A stretch of 64,000 nt of DNA, from the NCBI RefSeq assembly GCF_025717605.1, contig NZ_JAJIRQ010000002.1:515884-579883 (forward strand), given 5' to 3'. The stretch is from Paucibacter sp. TC2R-5. GTDB lineage: Bacteria; Pseudomonadota; Gammaproteobacteria; Burkholderiales; Burkholderiaceae_C. This document shows, piece by piece, positions 1 to 6,977 of this stretch (position 1 is its first letter; every line of letters starts with the position of its first letter). The position numbers were made by a program, and so were the translations under genes. Under the pieces are notes generated by a model. The model did not search any database. It was given only the letters and a program-made list of their open reading frames with translations, and was not told where the DNA came from.

Positions 1-469
1 TTGCCGCCATGCCTCCCAGGGTCGCGTCAGCGCCGGGGTCAATCGGGAAGAACAGGCCGGCATGGCGCAGCTCGGCATTGAGCTGGCTGCGGGTCACGCC
101 GGCCTGCACGGTGACGGTCAGATCCTCGGCATGCACCTGCAAAATGCGCTGCATTCGCGACACATCCAGGCTGATGCCGCCTTGCACCGCCAGCAGATGG
201 CCTTCCAAGGAGCTGCCGGCGCCGTAGGGAATGACGGGCACAGCATGCTGGTTCGCCAGCGCGACAACAAAAGCGACCTCCTCGGCCGACTCGGCGAACA
301 CCACCACATCGGGCGGCGGTACATCAAACGGCGACTCGTCCCGGCCGTGCTGTTCGCGCATGGCCAGCGCGGTGTTGCAGCGTTCACCGAAGCGCTGCTG
401 CAAGCCCAGCAACAAGGCTTGCGGGACTGGCCGTGGCTTCAAGAGATCAAGAGGCAAGGTTTCGAGCAT
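1..469 (-). CDS. FAD-linked oxidase, N-terminal part (D-lactate dehydrogenase/GlcD type)
   Basis: Partial gene that runs off the left edge. Reading the minus strand from the ATG at 469 gives an open frame of about 156 codons with no stop. It carries the FAD-binding PCMH signature PYGAGSSLEGH near residue 80 and ends near PGADATLGGMAA, both typical of flavin 2-hydroxyacid dehydrogenases (cytochrome-linked D-lactate dehydrogenase, glycolate oxidase GlcD). Such enzymes oxidise a 2-hydroxyacid to a 2-ketoacid and pass electrons to the respiratory chain. The C-terminal substrate domain is outside the window, so the substrate cannot be assigned. No other gene shares its direction on this side. Confidence 0.88.
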   Translation of the reverse strand, partial: MLETLPLDLLKPRPVPQALLLGLQQRFGERCNTALAMREQHGRDESPFDVPPPDVVVFAESAEEVAFVVALANQHAVPVIPYGAGSSLEGHLLAVQGGISLDVSRMQRILQVHAEDLTVTVQAGVTRSQLNAELRHAGLFFPIDPGADATLGGMAA

Positions 470-618
470 GACAAGAGCTTTCAACCGGCACGGGCGGCCG
501 GCTCTAGAAACAAACAAACTGTCGACAGAGTAGCCCAGCTTTGACCCAAAGCGCTTGTCAATGAGTCGCCCGGGTGCGAGCATCAGGCATCACTGAAAAA
601 TCATTGGAGGTATTCGCT

Positions 619-876
619 ATGTTCGGAATTGATCTTGGCTGGTTGGCGTTGATCGTGGTCTTGCTGCTCGCCGTGGCCGGTGTGATGCGCTGGGATCTGC
701 TGCGCGCCATCGGCCGCGACGCGCTCGACAAGTCGGCGCAGCCGCCGGCCAATCTGCCAGTCGGCAAGGCCGAAGCCGAATTCGGCAGCCCACCGCGGGA
801 GCTGCACCATGCCGAGCAACATCAACACCCCAGCCACAACAAGCCCGAGATCCATCGTTCGGGCAAGCGCCACTGA
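619..876 (+). CDS. Small membrane protein, unknown function
   Basis: An 85-residue protein. The ATG at 619 is chosen because GGAGG lies at 606-610, eight bases upstream. One hydrophobic helix spans about residues 7-24, followed by a soluble, charged tail rich in His, Pro and Gln (residues 60-85). It resembles small single-span inner-membrane proteins of Burkholderiales, but I do not recognise a family. It stands alone between the divergent oxidase and the adenosyltransferase gene. The reality of the gene rests on the ribosome site and the membrane helix; the function is unknown. Confidence 0.6.
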   Translation: MFGIDLGWLALIVVLLLAVAGVMRWDLLRAIGRDALDKSAQPPANLPVGKAEAEFGSPPRELHHAEQHQHPSHNKPEIHRSGKRH

Positions 877-963
877 ACTGAATCTGCATAGCCCTGCGCT
901 GCAGGAGGGCAGGCATTTCAGGCAAGATGCCGCCCATTCTTGAACTACATAGGCGCAGCAGCC

Positions 964-1545
964 ATGGCCAACCGACTCTCACAAATAGCCACCCGCACCG
1001 GCGATGACGGCACAACCGGGCTTGGCGACGGCAGCCGCGTGCCCAAAGACCACTTGCGCGTGCAAGCGATGGGCGATGTGGATGAGCTGAACTCCAACCT
1101 CGGCGTGCTGCTGGCCGAGCCGCTGCCGGACGATGTGCGCGAGTTGCTGATCACCATCCAGCATGAGCTGTTCAACCTTGGCGGTGAGCTCTGCATGCCG
1201 GGTTACGAACTGCTGAAGATGGACGCGGTCTTGCGTCTGGATGAGGCCTTGGCCCATTACAACGCCGCCCTGCCGCGCCTGAAGGAGTTCATCCTGCCGG
1301 CCGGCACCCGCAGTGCGGCGATCTCGCATGTCTGCCGCACCGTAGCGCGCCGCGCCGAGCGCGCCGTGGTCACTCTGGCCGCGCAGGAAGCCATCAACGC
1401 CGCACCCCGCCAATACCTGAACCGCTTGTCTGACTTGTTATTCGTACTGGCCCGTGTGCTGAACCGCGCCAATCTGGACGGACTGGGTGGCGACGATGTC
1501 TACTGGCATAGCGAGCGGCTGCAGCGCCAGGACGCCGAGGCCTAA
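964..1545 (+). CDS. Corrinoid adenosyltransferase, PduO type
   Basis: 193 residues. It transfers adenosyl from ATP to cob(I)alamin or cob(I)yrinic acid diamide, giving coenzyme B12. The N-terminal ATP loop TRTGDDGTTGLGDGSR (from about residue 9), the conserved MGDVDELNSNLG helix, RRAERAVV and the C-terminal YLNRLSDLLFVLAR motif are all present, and the length fits the family. The start at 964 (MANRLSQ) is preferred over an in-frame start at 940 because homologues begin just before the TRTGD loop. No cobalamin riboswitch is visible upstream, and no other B12 gene is adjacent. Confidence 0.93.
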   Translation: MANRLSQIATRTGDDGTTGLGDGSRVPKDHLRVQAMGDVDELNSNLGVLLAEPLPDDVRELLITIQHELFNLGGELCMPGYELLKMDAVLRLDEALAHYNAALPRLKEFILPAGTRSAAISHVCRTVARRAERAVVTLAAQEAINAAPRQYLNRLSDLLFVLARVLNRANLDGLGGDDVYWHSERLQRQDAEA

Positions 1546-1636
1546 ATCTTCAATTAGACTGACCCTGACAGTCATATTGCTGTCGCCGTGGAGGGCCAAA
1601 CTGGCCCATCCACTCAAGCTCAGGGAGATGATTCAA

Positions 1637-2038
1637 ATGGGAATGTTCAGCAATATCCTCAACAAACTCGGTTTTGGCGCCAAGCCGGCTGCAGCCGCCG
1701 AAGTACCGGCTGTCGCAGTGGAAGCAGCTGCAGCTGCTGCACCGACCGTCGCCGAAGCAGCACCGGTCGCCATTTCGGTGGTTGACGTGGTGGCGCAACT
1801 TGACGGTCTGGCGGCCGCGCATGCAGAAAAGCTCAACTGGAAGGTCTCGATCGTTGATCTGATGAAGTTGCTGGAACTGGACAGCAGCCTGGCCTCGCGC
1901 AAAGAGTTGGCCACCGAACTCGGCTGCCCGGCCGAAAAGATGAGCGACTCGGCTCAGATGAATATGTGGTTGCACAAGACCGTGCTACAAAAGCTGGCCG
2001 ACAACGGCGGCGATGTGCCGCTTGAGCTGCTGAGCTGA
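1637..2038 (+). CDS. DUF3597 domain protein
   Basis: 133 residues. The N-terminus MGMFSNILNKLGFG is followed by an Ala/Val/Pro-rich linker (about 15-50) and then the conserved DUF3597 region: VVAQLDGLAAAHAEKLNWK, a Leu-rich SIVDLMKLLELD segment and NMWLHKTVLQKLADNGG near the end. The family is widespread in proteobacteria and uncharacterised; the C-terminal half resembles small helical domains. The start at 1637 follows AGGGAG at 1622-1627 with nine bases of spacing; 1643 is possible. It lies about 90 bases after the adenosyltransferase in the same direction and may be cotranscribed. Confidence 0.85.
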   Translation: MGMFSNILNKLGFGAKPAAAAEVPAVAVEAAAAAAPTVAEAAPVAISVVDVVAQLDGLAAAHAEKLNWKVSIVDLMKLLELDSSLASRKELATELGCPAEKMSDSAQMNMWLHKTVLQKLADNGGDVPLELLS

Positions 2039-2164
2039 TTTACTGTTGCTCTGTTTTTTTACTGGCTCAGCCTATGAGCTAGTTGCCAGACAAACTCCGC
2101 TGCAAGGTCAGACGAAAGTGGTGTTCATCCCTTTCGCAGCTGGCCGGCAACCCCGGAGCACACC

Positions 2165-3304
2165 ATGGCACAGATCACCGCAGCGGCAGTAGTTCTAGAC
2201 AACACCAAGTTCGGATCGGCACAAAGCCCGGCCCAATTAGAACTAGGCATCGAGCCAGCGGGCCTTCAAGACGCCCGCGAACCCGGCGCCATGGTGCCGG
2301 CCACCCAAAGCGTGGGCTTTGCGCTCGGCTGGGACTTTGCCCATCATGGCCTGACCCCACCGGCGCTGCAGCTTTATGCCAGCTCGCCCTTGCGTCAGGG
2401 TTTTCAAGCTGGCAGCGCCACCTTCGGCCGCCGCACCTTGCGCGCCAATCGCCACACCCAGCAATGGCTGCTGCTGCGCACCCATGCTTGGTCGCGCGGG
2501 CGCAGCTTCGAAGAAGTTCAGCTGACGCCCAACTACCTGCAGCAGCTTGGGGTCAACTTCTGCCCCATCACCCGTCAGCCCCTGGATGCGCATCAAGGCA
2601 GTCGCCACCAGGCACAGCTCGACCGAGTGCGGGATGACGCTGGCTACGCCGCCGGCAATCTGGTGATGATGAGCCGGGCGGCCAATCTGGCCAAGGCTCA
2701 ATATGGCTGGGCAGAGGCCGCCGAGGTGGCTCGCAGCGTCGAGACAGGGCCTATCCGCCGAATCGCCGGCTTAGGAGCTGCCGAGTGGCAACGCGTGGCC
2801 TTGCTGTGCAGTTTCGTGACCGAGCTGCCACATGCGCAGGCAGCCGCCCTGCCCTTGCTGGTTCTGCCGCCAAACCGCCTGCGCTTGTTCAACCCAATCC
2901 AGGCTTTGCAAGCAATGTTGACGCGCCAACTGGCCACGCCGGGCTGGAGCGCCCGCTTGGCGCGCATCGAAGCGCTCTTACCCACCGAAGCTTGCAAGGC
3001 CGACTTCAACCGCTTTGTCTTGGCCCTGGCGCCGCGCGTGCTGGCGGTCAGCAATCTGCACCGCGAGCAAGAAATCCGCTGGGCGCTTGAAGACGCCTGG
3101 CAGCAGCCGCTGCTGCTCAAGCGCTGGACCCGCTTTGCCCTGCAACTCAGCGCGGCTCAGGCCGAGGCCTTGCTGCAACGCGCTGCCGCCAAGCAGTTGG
3201 TCAATGCCGTCCATGTCCAGCACTTGACACAGCCCAACGCCATTGATGGTTGGGCCCTGGAGCGCGGTGGGTTTTGCGCTGCCAGCCAATATCTTGAACA
3301 TTGA
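2165..3304 (+). CDS. Hypothetical protein with an HNH-like motif
   Basis: 379 residues, no named family recognised. About residues 135-185 read FCPITRQPLD, then QLDRVRDD, GYAAGNLVMMS and AANLAKAQ. This order (Cys-Pro-Ile-Thr, Asp-Arg, GY..GN, Asn..Lys) resembles the core of HNH-type zinc/metal nuclease folds, although only one Cys is present and the classical His pair is not obvious. The rest is helical and rich in Ala, Leu and Arg. A GGAG sits just before the ATG at 2165. There is no signal peptide or membrane segment, so it should be cytoplasmic. A nuclease activity is only a possibility. Confidence 0.75.
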   Translation: MAQITAAAVVLDNTKFGSAQSPAQLELGIEPAGLQDAREPGAMVPATQSVGFALGWDFAHHGLTPPALQLYASSPLRQGFQAGSATFGRRTLRANRHTQQWLLLRTHAWSRGRSFEEVQLTPNYLQQLGVNFCPITRQPLDAHQGSRHQAQLDRVRDDAGYAAGNLVMMSRAANLAKAQYGWAEAAEVARSVETGPIRRIAGLGAAEWQRVALLCSFVTELPHAQAAALPLLVLPPNRLRLFNPIQALQAMLTRQLATPGWSARLARIEALLPTEACKADFNRFVLALAPRVLAVSNLHREQEIRWALEDAWQQPLLLKRWTRFALQLSAAQAEALLQRAAAKQLVNAVHVQHLTQPNAIDGWALERGGFCAASQYLEH

Positions 3305-3494
3305 CTTGGTCTGCTCGTCCCTCCACCTTGAATGCCGGAGGAGGACTACAGGGGTCAATTCACGACTGCATCATGCGCCACCAGCATAGTCCGCCTGCAC
3401 CACCACGCTGACAGGGAGGAGGAACACCCAGAGACTTGCAAAGGGGTGAATGAACAACAAACAAACACCTACTTTCTACTTTTTTGACTACCTC

Positions 3495-3698
3495 ATGCAA
3501 AAGACTCTGCTCGCCCTGGCCCTCGCGGCTGCGGCCATCGCGCCGGCACAAGCGGCTTTGAAAACCGGCGACTTGGCTTTCACTTCCTTCAATGCCGATG
3601 AAGACGGCTGGGCGATGGTGACCTTGTCGGCTTCGTGGCTCGCCGCCGCGCTGCCAAGTAAACAGGCCGTCAACGACAAGAAGCCTGTCGCGGCCTAG
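3495..3698 (+). pseudogene. Secreted-protein remnant (PEP-CTERM-like N-terminus)
   Basis: 67 codons. The first 20 residues are a clear Sec signal peptide ending AQA, and the next ones (ALKTGDLAFTSFNADEDGW) match the start of large exported Burkholderiales proteins that carry a lamin-tail-like domain and a PEP-CTERM sorting tail. After MVTL the similarity stops and an unrelated short tail ending KKPVAA closes the frame. I read this as a gene that lost most of its length by deletion. An in-frame ATG at 3450 behind AAAGGGG is an alternative start. It could still make a short exported peptide. Confidence 0.5.
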
Positions 3699-3919
3699 CC
3701 CGGCAGGCCCACGCTGAGTCGCTCCAGATCACCGAACTGATCTTGTAAAGCGACGTGATAGCCCAGCGCACCGAACCAATTGGCCCATTCTTGGGCCAAT
3801 TTTTTTGTCGGCAGCCAAGGCCCGGTTTTATCAAGAATGACGCGGTTGGCGCGACGCTCGTAAAACACGACGCGCCACATACCGGTAGAGACCGAATGAC
3901 TGAAACTGTTGTTGAGCAT
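3695..3919 (-). CDS. Small hypothetical protein
   Basis: 74 residues (61 if translation starts at the internal Met at 3880). It is rich in Trp and charged residues: WRVVFYERRANRVILDKTG, then TKKLAQEWANWFGALGYHVALQDQ. The alternating pattern suggests a compact alpha/beta domain. No signal peptide or known motif. The stop overlaps the end of the converging remnant gene by four bases. A strong plus-strand hairpin with a T-run lies inside this frame, which weakens the case for coding, but amino-acid composition is protein-like. Confidence 0.5.
   Translation of the reverse strand: MLNNSFSHSVSTGMWRVVFYERRANRVILDKTGPWLPTKKLAQEWANWFGALGYHVALQDQFGDLERLSVGLPG
3779..3807 (+). terminator. Intrinsic terminator-like hairpin
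   Basis: ATTGGCCCA (3779-3787) pairs perfectly with TGGGCCAAT (3792-3800) around a four-base loop and is followed by seven T. It would end transcription of the plus-strand remnant at 3495-3698, yet lies inside the minus-strand frame 3695-3919. Confidence 0.6.
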
Positions 3920-3969
3920 GGGGAGGCGGCAATGTATCAGAGTAAGCCGTTACTTGCCTGCAAGTGCCG

Positions 3970-4419
3970 TCAAAGCAGGGCCAAAAACTCTTCCGTCCCC
4001 AGCACGCTGAAGGCCGGATGCTTCAACTGCTTCGCGTAGCGCCCAAGACTGTTGCGCAACTTGGGGCAATCGCTGACGACATGCGCCAGGCTCGCTTCAG
4101 CGCTAAGGGCTGATCGAACCAGCGTCAGCAAAGGCAGCGACTCCAACTCGGAGCTGGCGGGCATCTGGCCGTTGACCACCTCGGCATAGGGCAAAAAATC
4201 CGCCAACAATTCAAGCTGCTGAGCTTCGTCAAGCTTAAAAGCCGGAAAGGCCAGCGCCTGCATCAAGGCCTGTGCAGAATCGGTCGCAACCAAAGCTTGG
4301 CATTGCCCCGTTTGCCAAGCTCTGCGCAGCAGTTTGGCGTTCGCATCATTGAGCAGCAGCGCCCTCAAAACAACGGCGGTATCGAAGGCTACCCGCGGCG
4401 GCTGGGCAGGGCTCATCAC
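3970..4419 (-). CDS. PIN-domain toxin-like protein
   Basis: 149 residues. The start RVAFDTAVVLRALL carries the first acidic residue of a PIN ribonuclease fold, and the C-terminal SLAHVVSDCPKLRN fits the last acidic position before the final strand, as in the 'putative toxin component, PIN family' group of VapC-like RNases. It overlaps the upstream AbrB-like gene by four bases (ATGA), the classical arrangement in which the antitoxin is translated first and coupled to the toxin. Predicted role: RNA cleavage neutralised by the partner. Not every catalytic residue could be placed with certainty. Confidence 0.8.
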   Translation of the reverse strand: MMSPAQPPRVAFDTAVVLRALLLNDANAKLLRRAWQTGQCQALVATDSAQALMQALAFPAFKLDEAQQLELLADFLPYAEVVNGQMPASSELESLPLLTLVRSALSAEASLAHVVSDCPKLRNSLGRYAKQLKHPAFSVLGTEEFLALL

Positions 4420-4820
4420 TTGACCGCCTTGGCAAAGGCGCGACTCAGGCCCGCTTTCAAATCCGCTGTTGTAGCGGAAGTCTTGCGTCGTCCACCGCCT
4501 GCAACAGCTGGCAATGGTTTTGCAACCGATTTTTTGGAAGCTGCGGCTGCCTTGCCTGATTTCTTGGCCGCCGGCGATACGGGCCGCGCAGGCGCCGACT
4601 CAATGGTTTTGGCGTCGATTTTGAGCTCCGCCAGCTTGGCCCTGAGCGCGTCGCCACGTTGAATCCGCACCGGTGTCAGGATGATTTGCCCGGCCTTGTT
4701 TTGGACCTCGAAGTACTGCACCGGCCCGAGTTCATCGGTCACGCTTTTGGGCAGGGTCAGCTGATTTTTTGAAGTGAGTTTGGCGAGCAATTTTCGTCTT
4801 TTCGCAAAGTAAGGATTCAT
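4416..4820 (-). CDS. AbrB/SpoVT-type antitoxin with basic tail
   Basis: 134 residues. The swapped-hairpin AbrB DNA-binding domain lies at about residues 12-55 (LAKLTSKNQLTLPKSVTDELG, then a beta hairpin ending in LTPVRIQRG). It is predicted to bind its own promoter and to inhibit the PIN toxin. The C-terminal half (about 80-134) is unusual: a Lys/Ala/Pro-rich, histone-H1-like segment (PAAKKSGKAAAASKKS) followed by a short helix ending AFAKAVK, which may be the toxin-binding end. First gene of a two-gene operon. Confidence 0.82.
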   Translation of the reverse strand: MNPYFAKRRKLLAKLTSKNQLTLPKSVTDELGPVQYFEVQNKAGQIILTPVRIQRGDALRAKLAELKIDAKTIESAPARPVSPAAKKSGKAAAASKKSVAKPLPAVAGGGRRKTSATTADLKAGLSRAFAKAVK

Positions 4821-4885
4821 TACTTTCGCGCTTCCTTGCGGACGGAAAGCAAGAAAGCAATGAGTAAAAAAAGGCTTGGCAAAAC

Positions 4886-4917
4886 TTGACCCTCAAGGCG
4901 AAATCGAGGGTTCAAGC
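4886..4917. repeat. Imperfect inverted repeat, REP-like
   Basis: CTTGACCCTC (4886-4895) faces GAGGGTTCAAG (4907-4917), with one extra base in the right arm and an 11-base loop. It lies in the 204-base gap between the antitoxin and GNAT genes. The GACCC core recalls the longer inverted repeats near 14.4 and 52.0 kb. Confidence 0.45.
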
Positions 4918-5024
4918 GGGCTGGAAAGACACCGTAAAACAGGCCGAAAAAAAAGCCGCGGCACCCGGGCTCACGGCTTATTCGTGGCGGCCATCTTGCG
5001 ATGGCTGCGCTGTTCAAGGTCGGT

Positions 5025-5543
5025 TCAGACCAGCGAACGCTGCAGGCGCAGCTCTTCCAGACGCGTACCGGCGACCTCGGTGGTCTTGGCGCTGCCCAGC
5101 TCACGCTTGAAGCCGGCCAACTCAAAGAAGCGCAGCGCACGCTCGTTGCGCAGATAGGTCCACAAGGTGACCTTGGTGCAGCCCTCTTCTTGCAAGCCGT
5201 CGCGTGCGGCGTCCCACAAGGCCAGGCCCACGCCTTTGTCCCAATGGATGGGGTTGGCATACATGGCCCAGATCTCGCCGGTGCTGGACGGTGTGCCCTT
5301 GTCGCGCGAACGGTCGAAGCCCACAAAGCCCATCAGCTCATTGTCGATATGGGCAACGATCACCTGGGGCTCGCACAGGTCGATCGCTTCACGCCAAAAA
5401 GCCTGGCGCTTTTGCACAGAAAGTGCGTCCAGCGCGGCGTCGGGCAAAAGCCCTTTGTACGCGTCCTGCCAAGCGGCAACATGAATTTCTGCGATGCCTT
5501 TGGCATCACGCAGTGTGGCGGGGCGAACCTGAATACTCGACAT
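5025..5543 (-). CDS. GNAT family N-acetyltransferase
   Basis: 172 residues with the GNAT fold. VRPATLRDAKGIAEIHVAAW forms the first strand and helix; EIWAMYANPIHWDKGVGLALWDAA contains the acetyl-CoA pyrophosphate loop; LWTYLRNERALRFFELAGFKRE is the typical C-terminal motif. It transfers acetyl from acetyl-CoA to an amine. The substrate cannot be read from sequence; the pattern is like the many RimI/YjaB-like stand-alone acetyltransferases. The start at 5543 (MSSIQVRP) is preferred over one at 5666 because the extra residues are not GNAT-like. Single-gene unit. Confidence 0.9.
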   Translation of the reverse strand: MSSIQVRPATLRDAKGIAEIHVAAWQDAYKGLLPDAALDALSVQKRQAFWREAIDLCEPQVIVAHIDNELMGFVGFDRSRDKGTPSSTGEIWAMYANPIHWDKGVGLALWDAARDGLQEEGCTKVTLWTYLRNERALRFFELAGFKRELGSAKTTEVAGTRLEELRLQRSLV

Positions 5544-5696
5544 ACGGAAGCAACTTTGCTGGAACAAATACGAATCGGAAGGGCGGTATTTTGCTTGCCA
5601 AAACGGCTGACATCGGCGCTTGACAGCGCGATATTTTTGTAGCCCTGAGCCCCAATCCACGCCCAATCCACGCGTAAACAGCGCTCCAAGCCCCCG

Positions 5697-6371
5697 TCAA
5701 TGCGTGGCCAAGGCTTGCACGCCTTGGCGTTTGACATAGTCTTGCACACTGCGTTTGAGCGCCGATTTATGCGCTCGTTGCAGCTGATTGAGCAGGCCAT
5801 GCTCCACCGGCAACGAGCCCAATTCGCCCGCAAAGCGCTCGGCAATATCGTGCTGCATGCGCAGCAATAAATGAGCGGTTGTCATTGCATCGGCCATGGC
5901 CCGGTGAGCTTTTCCTGAGTCCGGCAAGCCATGAAACTGCGCCAAAGTGCCGAGCCGGCAGTTGGGCGCGTCGAGATAAAGCCTGCGCGCCAGCAAGACC
6001 GTGCAGGCAAAACTCTCATGAGCGGGGTCGGGCATACAGCCTGCCCTGGCCATCTCCGCCTGCCAAAAGCCCCGGTCAAAGGCCGCGTTGTGCGCGACCA
6101 AGGGGCAGCCCTGGGTGAACAAGGCCAAGTCCTGCATGACGCTCTCGGCGCTGGGTGCGTCCGCCAGCATTTCATTGCTGATGCCGGTCAGCTCTTCAAT
6201 GAAGGGCGGCACCCAAGCACCTGTGTGCATCAAGCTTTGATAGGCATCGACGATAAGTCCGCCGCTTACCAAGACCGCCGCGATCTCGGTTGCGCGGCCC
6301 CCGCCATTCGGAGACAAACCCGTGGTCTCAAAGTCGATCACCGCGATGGTTTGCACAGCGGCCTTGCTCAT
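5697..6371 (-). CDS. DEDDh 3'-5' exonuclease (DnaQ-like)
   Basis: 224 residues. Exo I motif DFETTG begins at residue 13 (Asp and Glu metal ligands), Exo II lies in VAHNAAFDRGFW near residue 100, and Exo III in KAHRAMADA near residue 155 with the His of the DEDDh class. The family removes nucleotides from the 3' end of DNA or RNA, as in polymerase III epsilon or RNase T. It lacks the polymerase-binding tail of true DnaQ, so a repair or turnover role is more likely. The ATG overlaps the stop of the upstream MazG-like gene by four bases, so the two are co-translated. Confidence 0.88.
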   Translation of the reverse strand: MSKAAVQTIAVIDFETTGLSPNGGGRATEIAAVLVSGGLIVDAYQSLMHTGAWVPPFIEELTGISNEMLADAPSAESVMQDLALFTQGCPLVAHNAAFDRGFWQAEMARAGCMPDPAHESFACTVLLARRLYLDAPNCRLGTLAQFHGLPDSGKAHRAMADAMTTAHLLLRMQHDIAERFAGELGSLPVEHGLLNQLQRAHKSALKRSVQDYVKRQGVQALATH

Positions 6372-6691
6372 GAAGCACTGGCCACCGGATGTTTGATCGC
6401 ATTGAGCAGCAACTTTCGTTCAAGCGCAGCGTTGATGTCGACACCGGTGTGGTCGGCGATCTGCAATAGGTAAAGCATCACATCGGCAATCTCTTCGCCC
6501 AGATGCTGATGCTTGGCCGGGTCGTTCTGAATCTCCTGAGACTGTTCAGGCGTCAGCCATTGAAAAATTTCCACCAGCTCTGCCGCCTCAACCACCATGG
6601 CCATGGCCAGATTTTTAGGCGTTTGGTAGGGCTGCCAATCGCGCTCGATGGCGAATTGGCGCAGCCGCTTTTGCAAGTCTTCGATATTCAT
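6368..6691 (-). CDS. MazG-like nucleotide pyrophosphohydrolase
   Basis: 107 residues, a single-domain all-alpha NTP pyrophosphohydrolase. The magnesium-binding pair of helices is visible: EAAELVEIFQWLTPEQ (about 35-50) and EEIADVMLYLLQIAD (about 68-82). The family hydrolyses (d)NTPs to monophosphates and cleans the nucleotide pool; short members are close to RS21-C6/dCTPase-like enzymes. It is first in an operon with the DnaQ-like exonuclease, which joins nucleotide sanitation and exonuclease repair. Its start codon is 100 bases from the triplet repeat of the DnaA-box module upstream. Confidence 0.9.
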   Translation of the reverse strand: MNIEDLQKRLRQFAIERDWQPYQTPKNLAMAMVVEAAELVEIFQWLTPEQSQEIQNDPAKHQHLGEEIADVMLYLLQIADHTGVDINAALERKLLLNAIKHPVASAS

Positions 6692-6821
6692 GGGAGCTCA
6701 GTGTGGCATGAGCCCGAGTGAATTTGGGCCAACTGTGCAAGCGCAAAAAATGTTCACGCGTTTCTTATTCATAGCAATTCAATCTTTTAACTTAGTAGTC
6801 TTAGTAGAGCGGGCTTGTTTC

Positions 6822-6830
6822 TGTGGATAA
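6822..6830 (-). promoter_or_regulatory. DnaA box A1 (perfect)
   Basis: TGTGGATAA on the plus strand, TTATCCACA on the minus strand, an exact match to the TTATNCACA consensus. It is part of an 11-base string CTGTGGATAAG found three times in the two modules (6821, 6940, 11122). Confidence 0.8.
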
Positions 6831-6940
6831 GCCAAATTTATCTTGACGCCACAAGCACTTAGCTTGTTTCAAACCATGTGGGCGAAGCCCTCTTGCTGCT
6901 GTCACTCAAACAGGAACAACTTTCAAATTTCAGCCCACCC

Positions 6941-6949
6941 TGTGGATAA
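6941..6949 (-). promoter_or_regulatory. DnaA box A2 (perfect)
   Basis: Exact TTATCCACA on the minus strand, 119 bases from box A1 and in the same orientation. Confidence 0.8.
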
Positions 6950-6968
6950 GGTCTGGCTTGATCTTTTT

Positions 6969-6977
6969 TTATCCACA
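6969..6977 (+). promoter_or_regulatory. DnaA box A3 (perfect, opposite orientation)
   Basis: Exact TTATCCACA on the plus strand, facing box A2 with 28 bases between their starts and a T-rich spacer between them. Confidence 0.8.

Noticed and set aside
62-544. Plus-strand open frame of 160 codons
   Set aside because: It is the shadow of the FAD-linked oxidase on the minus strand, which carries clear family motifs.
877-963. Cobalamin riboswitch before the adenosyltransferase
   Set aside because: The gap is only 87 bases and lacks the B12-box type sequence.
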